From Bacteroidota bacterium (GTDB lineage Bacteria; Bacteroidota; Bacteroidia; Palsa-948), in assembly GCA_023251675.1 (NCBI GenBank), contig JAHEYJ010000005.1, positions 1 to 51,689 of the forward strand: DNA of 51,689 nucleotides. The letters run 5' to 3'. The position numbers and the translations under genes were made by a program. Position 1 is the first letter of the stretch, and every line of letters begins with the position of its first letter. Below, one piece after another: positions 8,199-16,284 of the stretch. The notes under the pieces are model-generated. The model ran no database searches and had not been told where the DNA came from. It saw only the letters and a program-made list of their open reading frames with translations.

Positions 8199-9206
8199 AT
8201 GAAGATTTTAATAATACGGTTCTCTTCAATAGGTGATATTGCACTTACTTCTCCTGTTATCCGTTGCATAAAACAACAAATTAAAGGAGTTGAGTTACAT
8301 TATCTATCGAAGAAACCGTTTTTACCTCAATTAGAAAACAATCCTTTTATTGACAAGATTCATACGATTGAGAAAAGAATTTCAGAAATCTCCGCTTTAC
8401 TAAAAAAAGAAAAATTTGATTTCATTGTGGACCTGCATCATAATCTTCGGTCTGCACAGGTAAAATCGTTACTTCAGAAAAAATCAAAATCTTTTTCAAA
8501 GCTCAATCTTGAGAAATGGCTGATGGTGAATCTGAAAATGAACCGATTGCCTTCTATTCATATTGTAGACCGGTATTTTGAGACGGTGAAATCATTAGGC
8601 GTTGTGAATGATGGAAAAGGACTGGATTATTTTATTCCCAAAAGCGACCATATAGACACGGAAACCCTTCCTACCGGGTTTCAGAATGGATATATCGGGT
8701 TTGTCATAGGTGCAAAACATTTCACAAAACAATTGCCCAAAGAGAAGATCCTTTCCATCATTCAGAAGATAGATATGCCGGTTATTTTGCTGGGAGGAAT
8801 GGAAGACCAGGAAAAAGGAAACTGGATAGAAAAAGAATTTAGAATTCAGTCCCGAAAGCTTTCGGGATCAGAATTTAGAATTTTAAATTCTTGCGGAAAG
8901 TATAATCTCAATCAGTCCGCATCGCTGGTGAAGCAGGCAAAAAAAATAATTACGCACGACACCGGCCTCATGCACATTGCGGCGGCTTTTAAAAAAGAAA
9001 TGGTTTCCGTGTGGGGAAGTACAATCCCGGAATTTGGCATGTATCCGTATTACGGAGAATTTCAAATCTTAAATCTTAAATCTCAAATCTTAAATTTATC
9101 CTGCAGGCCCTGCTCCAAAATCGGGTTTTCAAAATGCCCGAAGAAACACTTCCGGTGCATGCTTGAAATTAATGAAGAAGCAATCGTTCAATTCTTGAAT
9201 GACTGA
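8199..9206 (+). CDS. Glycosyltransferase family 9 (ADP-heptose:LPS heptosyltransferase type)
   Basis: 335 residues, GT-B fold. The N-terminus MKILIIRFSSIGDIALTSPV is the family 9 hallmark, and the C-terminal domain has HDTGLMHIAAAFKKEMVSVWG, the donor-binding segment of heptosyltransferases. It should transfer heptose from ADP-heptose to the LPS inner core on the cytoplasmic side of the inner membrane. Two stretches look inserted: residues about 213-228, made of a 13-bp direct repeat flanking an 18-bp palindrome, and FQILNLKSQILNL near residues 288-300, made of tandem AAATCTT-type repeats. Both keep the frame and lie in the C-terminal domain, probably in surface loops. The final ScrpCskig-like Cys-rich segment (CRPCSKIGFSKCPKKHFRC) is common in this family. 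Confidence 0.9.
   Translation: MKILIIRFSSIGDIALTSPVIRCIKQQIKGVELHYLSKKPFLPQLENNPFIDKIHTIEKRISEISALLKKEKFDFIVDLHHNLRSAQVKSLLQKKSKSFSKLNLEKWLMVNLKMNRLPSIHIVDRYFETVKSLGVVNDGKGLDYFIPKSDHIDTETLPTGFQNGYIGFVIGAKHFTKQLPKEKILSIIQKIDMPVILLGGMEDQEKGNWIEKEFRIQSRKLSGSEFRILNSCGKYNLNQSASLVKQAKKIITHDTGLMHIAAAFKKEMVSVWGSTIPEFGMYPYYGEFQILNLKSQILNLSCRPCSKIGFSKCPKKHFRCMLEINEEAIVQFLND
8834..8882 (+). repeat. Palindrome cassette inside the family 9 glycosyltransferase gene
   Basis: agaatttagaatt occurs at 8834-8846 and 8870-8882, flanking the perfect palindrome tcccgaaagctttcggga (8850-8867). The repeat period is 36 bases, exactly 12 codons. A related palindrome, tcccgatagttatcggga, lies between genes at 45295-45312. 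Confidence 0.85.
9062..9096 (+). repeat. Tandem AAATCTT-type repeat inside the same gene
   Basis: Four near-copies of aaatctta/aaatctca units in a row, translated as QILNLKSQILNL. The same ILNL wording appears in the signal region of the lipoprotein at 10385-11275. Confidence 0.75.
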
Positions 9207-9207
9207 A

Positions 9208-9723
9208 TCACTTTAGAAACAAGGCCTTTAATTCAGTTGCATCCTCTGCTTTCATTCTCCCGGCAAGTATTAAGGCCAGCTGTCTTCTGCGCAAAGCGCC
9301 GTCGAAGCGGCCTTTTTCCTCTTCGCTTTCCGGAATAACCGGTGGAACATGAAGAGGAGAACCCAACTGGTCAACCGCTACAAACGTTAAGATGGCTTCG
9401 TTGCATTTTTTCTTTCCTCCGCCGGTCGGACTTTCCACCCAAACATCTACAAAAACTTCGATCGAAGTATTAAATGCACGAGACACCTTTCCTTGCAACG
9501 TAACTACATCACCTAATTTTACCGGTTGGTCAAAAGACACATGATTCACAGAAGCGGTAACGCAAACTCTTCCGCAATGGCGGTGAGCTGCAATGCCTGC
9601 CGTAATATCCATCCACTGCATTAACCGGCCGCCAAATAATGTATTAAGGGGATTTGTATCATTGGGCAACACCTGTTCAGTAGTTAAACAGATACTTTCT
9701 TTTGGCGCTTTACCTTTTAGCAT
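9208..9723 (-). CDS. Acyl-CoA thioesterase (hotdog fold, YciA/BFIT-like)
   Basis: 171 residues from the ATG at 9723. Hydrolyses acyl-CoA to free acid and CoA in the cytoplasm; the natural acyl chain is unknown. The hotdog signature is clear: NPLNTLFGGRLMQWMDITAGIAAHRHCGRVCVTASVNHVSFDQPVKLGDVV, with Asn, Gly-Gly and Asp positions conserved in YciA-type enzymes. A longer frame reaches 9774, but its first codon overlaps the -7 box TATATTTG at 9772-9779, so the 9723 start is preferred. It diverges from hemJ, sharing a 76-base control region. Confidence 0.9.
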   Translation of the reverse strand: MLKGKAPKESICLTTEQVLPNDTNPLNTLFGGRLMQWMDITAGIAAHRHCGRVCVTASVNHVSFDQPVKLGDVVTLQGKVSRAFNTSIEVFVDVWVESPTGGGKKKCNEAILTFVAVDQLGSPLHVPPVIPESEEEKGRFDGALRRRQLALILAGRMKAEDATELKALFLK

Positions 9724-9771
9724 AATGAAAAGTTTTTCTCCGACAAAGTACGGAGTCCGAATATCATCGGA

Positions 9772-9779
9772 CAAATATA
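9772..9779 (-). promoter_or_regulatory. -7 box TATATTTG for the thioesterase
   Basis: Exact TAnnTTTG match on the minus strand, 48 bases before the ATG at 9723. It faces away from the hemJ box only 8 bases away, so the two promoters must share or exclude each other's polymerase footprint. Confidence 0.6.
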
Positions 9780-9787
9780 GAAATAGT

Positions 9788-9795
9788 TACCTTTA
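9788..9795 (+). promoter_or_regulatory. -7-like box TACCTTTA for hemJ
   Basis: Near-exact match to TAnnTTTG. It ends 4 bases before the hemJ ATG at 9800, implying a leaderless or almost leaderless mRNA. Confidence 0.5.
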
Positions 9796-9799
9796 CTAC

Positions 9800-10378
9800 A
9801 TGATAGCTTATGCTAATCCCTATCTTTTAGCCCTTCATATTATTTTTGTTATCATATGGTTTTCGGGTCTGTTTTATATCGTCCGGCTTTTTATTTACCA
9901 TGCGGAAGCCGAGAAAAAATCCCTTACTGAAAAGGATATTCTTCAAAGACAATTTAAAGTAATGGAGAAAAGATTATGGTATGGCATCACCTGGCCCGGA
10001 ATGATCGGTGCATATGTTTTTGGCTCCTGGATAGTGATTTTAAATTTTACTTTTTACATGTCTTCTCCATGGTTTATCCTGAAACTTGCTTTCGTTCTGG
10101 GATTGCTGCTTTATCACATCCAGTGCCATATCCTGTTCCTGCAATTTCAGAAAAACATTATTAAATATTCCTCCTTCAAACTCAGGATGTGGAATGAAGT
10201 GGCCACACTGTTCCTGGTTGCCATTTCATTCATCATCGTTTTGAAAGACACCTTTAATTTTATCTGGGGAATCGTAGGTTTACTGCTTTTCAGCGGAACC
10301 ATTCTGCTTGCTATCCGGATGTATAAAAAAAGCAGGGAGCATAAAGCAGAAGGTCCGGGTAAACAGCAACAGCGCTGA
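9800..10378 (+). CDS. hemJ: Protoporphyrinogen IX oxidase HemJ (CopD family)
   Basis: 192-residue integral membrane protein expected to oxidise protoporphyrinogen IX to protoporphyrin IX in haem synthesis. About four to five hydrophobic helices are visible. The first, NPYLLALHIIFVIIWFSGLFYIVRLFIYHAEA, carries the HemJ signature with a conserved His (residue 13) and WFSGLFY. RLWYGITWPGM and LLYHIQCHILFLQFQ follow in their usual places. The start is set at the ATG at 9800; an in-frame extension upstream runs antisense through the thioesterase gene and has no support. The last 20 residues are a charged, non-conserved tail. Confidence 0.92.
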   Translation: MIAYANPYLLALHIIFVIIWFSGLFYIVRLFIYHAEAEKKSLTEKDILQRQFKVMEKRLWYGITWPGMIGAYVFGSWIVILNFTFYMSSPWFILKLAFVLGLLLYHIQCHILFLQFQKNIIKYSSFKLRMWNEVATLFLVAISFIIVLKDTFNFIWGIVGLLLFSGTILLAIRMYKKSREHKAEGPGKQQQR

Positions 10379-10384
10379 TAGTCT

Positions 10385-11275
10385 TTATTTTATCTTAAAC
10401 ATCAGGATCACTTCCTCGGATTTATTGAACTTGTCAAGCAGAAGTTTTGGGTTGAGCACCGCACGATAACCGGCTACCTTTTTATTTTTGTTTAAAATCG
10501 GCTTGAGATCAGGATAAATATTTTTTGTAGATGCAGTAAGTTCTGCTACCGAATGGGGGCAGCTGGTATAATCGGTAAAATAAAACAACCTCGTGCTCAT
10601 AAAATTATTTTCCCAAAGGTCCATTTGCATAATTTCCCATCCATAAGGGGTGTTGAAGTTTAAAAAATACTTTCCGGAATATTTTGTCAGAACGGTATTG
10701 GGGCTCAATTGCAGAAGTGTATCCCTGACATTGTTGCCGGCAGAATCTAATCCAATAAAAAAAATCCGGTCGTAAGTTATTTTCAGGAACCCGACATCCG
10801 GTTTTACAGGGCCAATTTTGTCAATATCGTTTCCAAGCGATTCCGTGACCAGCTTGTTGAACTGGCAGATAGTTTTGAAAAGACTGTCACAATTTGAAAG
10901 GTCGGGCTTGGCTTTGGCAGAATCTTTTTTTACACCAATTAAATTATTCACTTCTTCATAATTCACTTCATTGGCCTTCTGATTTTTAAAATAAGCCGAA
11001 TCTTTAATAATTATCTTATCATACCTGATCTCATATCTATCAGAAAATTCTTTTTCCCCTTTATCGATCAAATCTTCTACAGGAAGGTAATTGCCGGCAA
11101 TCACTGAGTCAAATCCCTGTACTTTAATACCGATGGGTTTATCAAAATAGACCGGAAGCGGCTGCTTGCAGGAAACACCAAGAAAGCTGCAAATTCCAAG
11201 AACCAAATAACAAATAAATTTCAAATTCAAAATCCTAAAATCCGTACGAAAGTTCAAGAATATTTTTTTGAACAT
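10385..11275 (-). CDS. Putative lipoprotein of unknown function
   Basis: 296 residues. The N-terminus has a hydrophobic stretch ending GICSFLGVSCKQ, a lipobox with Cys36, but it is preceded by about 22 residues (FLNFRTDFRILNLKF) that look like repeat-derived sequence, making the signal peptide unusually long. If translation starts further in, no good Met is available. The mature part is mixed alpha/beta with a conserved-looking GWEIMQMDLWENNFMSTRLFYFTDYTSCPHSVAEL segment. I do not recognise a family. It is last in a leftward run with the SPOR gene, 51 bases after it, so an envelope role is likely but unproven. Confidence 0.75.
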   Translation of the reverse strand: MFKKIFLNFRTDFRILNLKFICYLVLGICSFLGVSCKQPLPVYFDKPIGIKVQGFDSVIAGNYLPVEDLIDKGEKEFSDRYEIRYDKIIIKDSAYFKNQKANEVNYEEVNNLIGVKKDSAKAKPDLSNCDSLFKTICQFNKLVTESLGNDIDKIGPVKPDVGFLKITYDRIFFIGLDSAGNNVRDTLLQLSPNTVLTKYSGKYFLNFNTPYGWEIMQMDLWENNFMSTRLFYFTDYTSCPHSVAELTASTKNIYPDLKPILNKNKKVAGYRAVLNPKLLLDKFNKSEEVILMFKIK

Positions 11276-11326
11276 TTGTATTTCAGGTTTCGAATTTACT
11301 TGTGATTTGAAATTTAGTGCTTTCTC

Positions 11327-12388
11327 TTAATTCCTCATCAGCCACACATCATTCTGCAGGTTGCGTATTTTTTCCATGGCCTCCAGGGCCTCCCCGCGTG
11401 TTGCAAAATTTCCATAGGAGACCAGGTGAAGTTTTCTATCTATGATCTGCGCATCGTATCCAAGTTTAATAAGTTTAGCGGCAAACTTTTCAGCGTTCTC
11501 AGGAACAGCGAAAGCTCCGCCAATAATATGAAAGGAACCTTTTGACCTGATCCGGATCGATTTTGTTTTTGCAACCGTAGTTTTGTCATCCTGCAAACTG
11601 ACTACGATCGGAACCGTTCCGTTAATCATTATTTTCAGGTAACGGGTGGTGTCGTTTATGCTGTTGGAAGCAATGAGTTCGCGTAAATTATCTTTTATCA
11701 CATCGTTTTCAGGCAGTGGAAATGATCCGGTATGATACATCACAACCGGTGCTTCGCCAAAAGGATTAAGATTGGCAAATCCATAATTTTTAAGCATGTC
11801 TGTTTTCAGAAATATTAAACCCAGTGCCGCAATTACCAGTAACGATGCTGCTGCCGATAGATAACGAACGACCGGCCTTCGTTTGTTTGTTAGGCTTTCT
11901 TTCTGATCCTTCGATGAAACAACCATCTTGTCTTTCAGTTTTCTTTCCATCTTCCTTTCAATAGGTTCGCGTTTAATAGCGGGAGAAGTAAAGGAAATCA
12001 GGCCGAACGATTCCGGCAGGTAATTCAGGTCTTCATTCTGTTCAAACAGGATCGTATTTTCCTTTCCATTATAAAACGTGCCAATATTTTTTAAGATACA
12101 GCGATTGCCGGACGCCAATGCTCTATTTATTTGTTCTGTATTTTCAGAAATAAAATTGTTTGCTTCCGTGTACGAAATTTTTTCTCCCTGTGAAATGCAG
12201 TTTGCCAATAGGCCATCATTGTTCCTGAGACTGCGGTTGAAAGAAATTTTTTTGAATGGAGGCGTAAATCGATTCTTCCCTTCCTGAATGCCTGCAGGAG
12301 CATAATTGCATACAAATCCTCCGAAACCGGGAATGATCACGCAATCGTGTTCAAAGAGAAGTTCACTTATGTATTCTTCCATTTTCAT
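11327..12388 (-). CDS. HU-CCDC81-like and SPOR domain membrane protein
   Basis: 353 residues. The N-terminal half (about 1-125) matches the paired HU/CCDC81-type domains of Bacteroidota (EYISELLFEHDCVIIPGFGGFVCNY at the start; RALASGNRCILKNIGTFYNGKENTILFE). A single membrane helix follows (YLSAAASLLVIAALGLIFLK, about 185-205), then a linker and a C-terminal SPOR domain (FHIIGGAFAVPENAEKFAAKL...LHLVSYGNFATRGEALEAMEKIR, about 275-350). SPOR domains bind denuded peptidoglycan at division sites, so the protein probably links a cytoplasmic HU-like module to the septal wall. The start could be Met1 or Met3; either fits. It lies 8 bases after the upstream lipoprotein gene. Confidence 0.88.
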   Translation of the reverse strand: MKMEEYISELLFEHDCVIIPGFGGFVCNYAPAGIQEGKNRFTPPFKKISFNRSLRNNDGLLANCISQGEKISYTEANNFISENTEQINRALASGNRCILKNIGTFYNGKENTILFEQNEDLNYLPESFGLISFTSPAIKREPIERKMERKLKDKMVVSSKDQKESLTNKRRPVVRYLSAAASLLVIAALGLIFLKTDMLKNYGFANLNPFGEAPVVMYHTGSFPLPENDVIKDNLRELIASNSINDTTRYLKIMINGTVPIVVSLQDDKTTVAKTKSIRIRSKGSFHIIGGAFAVPENAEKFAAKLIKLGYDAQIIDRKLHLVSYGNFATRGEALEAMEKIRNLQNDVWLMRN

Positions 12389-12396
12389 AGCTCCGA

Positions 12397-12891
12397 CTAA
12401 AGTACAAAATATACGTCATTATTTTTTCCTTTCTTAAAGTAATTATCAAATGTTGAAGGAACAATATTAATTTTCTTTTGAGAAACAACAATCTTTTCGA
12501 GATTAAAGATTCGCCCGTTGATAAAATACTGGTCGTGCTTTTCGTAGTTGTCATTTTGCAGCTGACCTATCTCAACGGCTGAGTGCGGCAAGATAGAAAA
12601 CCGGTAATGCGAAAAGTTTTCCAATGTATCGGACTTTACTTCTTCCGGTGTTTTTTCAAAGTTTACATTAATTTCTTTTTTTAATTCGTACCTGTATAAT
12701 TTCCCGTAATAATATTTCGGGTAATGAAAGATCGGGAAACTGCCCGGCGCATCCATCAGTTTCATTTCAATTTCAAGTGTTTCGTTCGTGGTGTTGGCAA
12801 TGAAAAACCTGCAAACCCATGAACAACCCTGTAACGGCAAAATACAGGTAGCAAGTATCAGGTAGCAAGCAGGAAGAAATAATTTTTTCAT
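12397..12891 (-). CDS. Small putative lipoprotein of unknown function
   Basis: 164 residues. The signal peptide MKKLFLPACYLILATCILPLQGC ends in a lipobox with Cys23; its core is encoded by a 14-base-period repeat (caggtagcaag at 12845-12855 and 12859-12869). The mature part begins WVCRFFIANTTNETLEIEMKL and is beta-rich; it has no family signature I recognise. It sits between kdsB (22 bases upstream) and the SPOR gene (8 bases downstream), suggesting a four-gene leftward unit of envelope proteins. Confidence 0.78.
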   Translation of the reverse strand: MKKLFLPACYLILATCILPLQGCSWVCRFFIANTTNETLEIEMKLMDAPGSFPIFHYPKYYYGKLYRYELKKEINVNFEKTPEEVKSDTLENFSHYRFSILPHSAVEIGQLQNDNYEKHDQYFINGRIFNLEKIVVSQKKINIVPSTFDNYFKKGKNNDVYFVL

Positions 12892-12913
12892 TAGGAGTCG
12901 TATAAAATGAAAA

Positions 12914-13675
12914 TTATTCCCTGGAAGATTTCAGTAAAGCATTTTTCAGATCCTCCGGTGTATCGATGGAATAGGATTCAAGGTCGGTCAGTTGAACCGT
13001 AATTTTATACCCGTTCTCCAGCCACCGCAATTGTTCCAGCGACTCCGCCATTTCAAGGGAAGAGGGTTCCAGTCTTGTGATCTCCGCCAGTATATCTGTA
13101 CGATAGCCGTAAATGCCAATATGTTTATAGTACACATGCATCTTAATCCATTCGGTAAAATCCTCGCCGCGGTAATAAGGAATAGCGGTCCGGCTGAAAT
13201 AAATTGCTTCCTTCTTTTTATTGATGACCACTTTCACCGTGTGGTGATTCGTTAGCTCATGAATACTCTTTATTTTCATCGCCAACGTTGCGAGCTGAAC
13301 ATTTTTATCAGAAAAACATTTTGCAACTTTCGTGATCTGATCGGGATGAATAAACGGTTCGTCGCCCTGGATATTGATCACCGCATCAAAGGAATCGCCC
13401 TTGTTAAGACGAAGCAATGTTTGCAGCGCTTCATAACACCGTTCTGTGCCGCTTTCATGTTTAGGAGAAGTGATGACTACTTTGCCTTTGAATTTTTTGA
13501 CGGCCTTTTCAATACGTTCGTCATCGGTGGCCACAATTACTTCGGTGAACAGTTTACATTTTTTTGCCTGTTCATACACGCGCTGAATCATGGGTTTTCC
13601 ATTAACTTCTGCCAGCGGCTTGCCGGGAAAACGGGTGGAAGCGTAACGGGCGGGGATTATTCCTATGATTCGCAT
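12914..13675 (-). CDS. kdsB: 3-deoxy-manno-octulosonate cytidylyltransferase KdsB
   Basis: Activates Kdo to CMP-Kdo for transfer onto lipid A, a cytoplasmic step of LPS core synthesis. The 253-residue length fits the family. Signature segments: IIPARYASTRFPGKPL (residues 6-21) with the CTP-binding Arg and Lys, VATDDERI, SGTERCYEAL, and NIQGDEPFIHP with the metal-binding Asp. All key residues are present. A TATCTTCG box (13681-13688) ends 5 bases before the ATG, so the mRNA is probably leaderless. It appears to head a run with a lipoprotein, the SPOR protein and a second lipoprotein. Confidence 0.96.
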   Translation of the reverse strand: MRIIGIIPARYASTRFPGKPLAEVNGKPMIQRVYEQAKKCKLFTEVIVATDDERIEKAVKKFKGKVVITSPKHESGTERCYEALQTLLRLNKGDSFDAVINIQGDEPFIHPDQITKVAKCFSDKNVQLATLAMKIKSIHELTNHHTVKVVINKKKEAIYFSRTAIPYYRGEDFTEWIKMHVYYKHIGIYGYRTDILAEITRLEPSSLEMAESLEQLRWLENGYKITVQLTDLESYSIDTPEDLKNALLKSSRE

Positions 13676-13680
13676 GAATG

Positions 13681-13688
13681 CGAAGATA
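13681..13688 (-). promoter_or_regulatory. -7 box TATCTTCG for kdsB
   Basis: TAnnTTCG variant of the Bacteroidota -7 element, 5 bases before the kdsB ATG. The region just upstream (13692-13706) is ggaaataaggaaata, a 15-mer that recurs inside pssA at 33457-33471. Confidence 0.55.
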
Positions 13689-13772
13689 AAAGGAAATAAG
13701 GAAATAGCGGAAATACATTTATGGTCTTTATATCCTCCCTGCCCATTATACCTTTATTTCTCGTAGTTTCGT

Positions 13773-14642
13773 ATGATGAATTTACCTTCCGGAATCAGGT
13801 ATGAGGTATCAGGTATTCTGATATTACTTGCCTGTTTCCTTTTCCCTGCCGCCTACTCGCCTCCACTGCCCAACTGCAAAGAGATCCTGCAAAACACCAT
13901 TGCCTCCGTTGAAAAAATCCAATCGCTGAAATTTCACCTGAAGTGTACCGAACGATTCAAAGGGAAACTTATTAATTCTGAATCACAGATAAAAATGAAT
14001 TCTGTTCCCAGAAAAATTTATATTTCTCTCCAGGGACCTGAAGTATTATGGGTGGAAGGACAAAACAATGGAAATGCGCTGGTGAACCCCGATGGATTCC
14101 CCTTCATGAATCTGAATCTCGACCCCATGGGTAGCATCATGCGTGAGAACCAGCACCATACCATTAATGAAGTGGGTTTCACTTATTTTGCTGACATCAT
14201 CCAAAATTCAATTACCCTGTCCGGAAACAAGTTTGACGATTATTTCAAATGCAGCGGAAGTATTCCGTTTGACGGCGCAGACTGCTGGTTTATCATAGCC
14301 GAATATCCTTACTTCAAATACATCGACTATACGGTGCAGAAAGGCGAATCACTGGTTACCATTGCCCAAAAATTTAAACTAAGCGATTATATGCTTCTTG
14401 AAATTAATTCGGGAAGGGCAAACCATTACAATGATGTGAAGGCTGGACAGAAAATAAAAATTCCGAATGTGTATGGCAACAAGCTCATTATTTACATAGA
14501 CAAAGTCCTTTTAGCGCCGCGTGTGATAAAAGTATATGATGAAAAAGGTTTATTTGAATCGTATGAATACCACGAACTGCTGGTAAACCCAAAGATACCT
14601 GCTGAAGAGTTTACAAAAGATTACAAGGGGTATGGGTTTTGA
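13773..14642 (+). CDS. DUF1571-type LolA-like protein with an internal LysM domain
   Basis: 289 residues with a signal peptide (hydrophobic ILILLACFLFPAAYS, about 16-30). Its early part, GIRYEVSGI, is written by a short repeat (atcaggtatgaggtatcagg). The main body resembles the LolA-like DUF1571 fold: ILQNTIASVEKIQSLKFHLKCTERFKGK, then VWVEGQNNGNALVNPDG-like strands. A LysM domain (YTVQKGESLVTIAQKFKL...AGQKIKIP, about 185-232) interrupts the fold; the typical closing strands (YIDKVLLAPRVIKVYDEKGLFESYEYHEL) come after it. LysM binds peptidoglycan, so it is probably a periplasmic or lipid-handling protein tethered to the wall. The exact role is unknown. Either of the two adjacent ATGs could be the start. 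Confidence 0.82.
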   Translation: MMNLPSGIRYEVSGILILLACFLFPAAYSPPLPNCKEILQNTIASVEKIQSLKFHLKCTERFKGKLINSESQIKMNSVPRKIYISLQGPEVLWVEGQNNGNALVNPDGFPFMNLNLDPMGSIMRENQHHTINEVGFTYFADIIQNSITLSGNKFDDYFKCSGSIPFDGADCWFIIAEYPYFKYIDYTVQKGESLVTIAQKFKLSDYMLLEINSGRANHYNDVKAGQKIKIPNVYGNKLIIYIDKVLLAPRVIKVYDEKGLFESYEYHELLVNPKIPAEEFTKDYKGYGF

Positions 14643-14723
14643 AAAACCTTTTTTGATCAGCATTTCATTATTCGAAGTTTAGCGCAGAATAACAACCTGC
14701 CTTCTTAACATATCACTAAAAAA

Positions 14724-16271
14724 TTACTCACAAAGCTTCAATGTATCCTTAATAAGGATTAAAGATGGATCGTTAATTAAGTAGTTAGGAATAGTATCGC
14801 CTATTGGATTAAATAATGCAACTCTTCTGCTCTTCTTCTTTAAGTCCAAATACTGTTCGTTAGTGGGTATAAAATTATACGCAGGCAATCCCGTATAAAA
14901 CATCGCTTCAACGTAATGCCTTCCGTTGACATTAAAGATAACGGCATTAGAAGGTAGATTCAAACTTTGAAATATTTTTTTGTTATGCTTGAGCATTGTA
15001 AAACAAGGATGCTCTTTTCCTGTAATGCCGTGTAATTCATTTAATGATTTAAGATCCATTCTAAACCAAAAAAGCAAAACAATTAAAATGAAAAATATAA
15101 TTTTATGCGCTAAAGTGGATACTTTGAATTTAGAAACTTGATTTTCTATATAATCAAACAAAAAAGCTAATGATATATATATCGGCAGTGCTAAAATAAT
15201 TGTGAACGAAGGCATCTTAGTAATAATGAGAGAAAAGAAAACATAGACAAAGACCACAGTTGAAATGATCGCCACACTAATTATTTTATAATTACTTTTT
15301 ATATAAAAAATAACAAGAGAAGGAATAAGTAAATATGCAGCCATAATTCCAAAAATTTCACTTATCATATTAAAGTGGTAATACCAAGCGCCCTCATGAC
15401 CGTCAACAGTCTCAAAAAAATGTGCCGAATTTAAAGCGTATGCGGCTTTCGCTTCTGTTGGATACCAATGAAGACACAGCAATTGCCAAGGCAAAGCAAC
15501 AATTGCAGTAATGATTATTGCCAAAATAATATCCCTATATTTTTTAAAATTTAATTTGTTTGCTAAAAGGGAATAAATGCCCCAGCATAAATAAACCAAT
15601 AACCCAACAAGCCATTTGCACAAAATAGCAAATCCCGAAAAAACTCCAATGAATACAATCCAGATTTTCTTTTTTGTATGAATGTATTCAATCCAAGACC
15701 ATAAACTTAATGAGATGTAAGACAAAAAAGAAATATCATTCTCATCTGTTTCCTGCCATCCGGAAAGCAATTGAAAAAGATAGAAAGAAGAAACAAATAA
15801 TAATGCAGCGTAATATCCTACACTATGATTACCAAGGATTTTGCCCGATCTATAAATTGCAAATACAGTCAAACAGCTAAGAAATACGCTTGGCAATCTA
15901 AGTGCAAATTCATTTACACCAAATATTTTATAGCTAAGAGCAATTTGCCACATGAAGAGGGGCTGTTTATGAAGCCATATATGAAATCTATCCCAGTTAT
16001 CATATGCCATATTAACAACAGGATCATCATAGAGCGTAGGCATTAAAGGATGGTTCATCAAGTTCTTTGCTACAAGAGCATGGAATCTTTCATCCCAAAC
16101 ATTCAGAAAAGGGTCTAATACGGCTGCAAATAAAAAAAGCAAAACTGCTGAACATAAAAGAAAAACAAGAGAATACTTTTCTTTTTTTGTTACATGATAA
16201 AAAATGCTGAGTAGAATAAAAAAAATGCCGATAGCAAACAAAATAACCTTCTCATTCAAATTACTGCTCAT
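14724..16271 (-). CDS. Membrane glycosyltransferase, family 39/ArnT type
   Basis: 515 residues from the ATG at 16271; a longer frame begins at 16307, but the -7 box TACTTTTG (16277-16284) lies within that extension and 5 bases before the shorter start. The protein is a multi-pass GT-C enzyme with 10 or more hydrophobic helices. The first periplasmic loop has DPFLNVWDERFHALVAKNL, with the Asp-Glu pair expected at the catalytic site, followed by HKQPLFMWQIALSYKIFGVNEFALRLPSV, typical of PMT/ArnT enzymes. It should move a sugar from a polyprenyl-phosphate donor to lipid A, glycan or protein; the acceptor is unknown. The gene is far more AT-rich than its neighbours, which suggests later acquisition. 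Confidence 0.85.
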   Translation of the reverse strand: MSSNLNEKVILFAIGIFFILLSIFYHVTKKEKYSLVFLLCSAVLLFLFAAVLDPFLNVWDERFHALVAKNLMNHPLMPTLYDDPVVNMAYDNWDRFHIWLHKQPLFMWQIALSYKIFGVNEFALRLPSVFLSCLTVFAIYRSGKILGNHSVGYYAALLFVSSFYLFQLLSGWQETDENDISFLSYISLSLWSWIEYIHTKKKIWIVFIGVFSGFAILCKWLVGLLVYLCWGIYSLLANKLNFKKYRDIILAIIITAIVALPWQLLCLHWYPTEAKAAYALNSAHFFETVDGHEGAWYYHFNMISEIFGIMAAYLLIPSLVIFYIKSNYKIISVAIISTVVFVYVFFSLIITKMPSFTIILALPIYISLAFLFDYIENQVSKFKVSTLAHKIIFFILIVLLFWFRMDLKSLNELHGITGKEHPCFTMLKHNKKIFQSLNLPSNAVIFNVNGRHYVEAMFYTGLPAYNFIPTNEQYLDLKKKSRRVALFNPIGDTIPNYLINDPSLILIKDTLKLCE

Positions 16272-16276
16272 GCCTG

Positions 16277-16284
16277 CAAAAGTA
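16277..16284 (-). promoter_or_regulatory. -7 box TACTTTTG for the GT39-like gene
   Basis: Exact TAnnTTTG match, 5 bases before the ATG at 16271. It decides the start codon of this gene. Confidence 0.65.

Noticed and set aside
9593-9799. Longer hemJ N-terminus
   Set aside because: It runs antisense through the thioesterase gene; the family N-terminus starts at the ATG at 9800.
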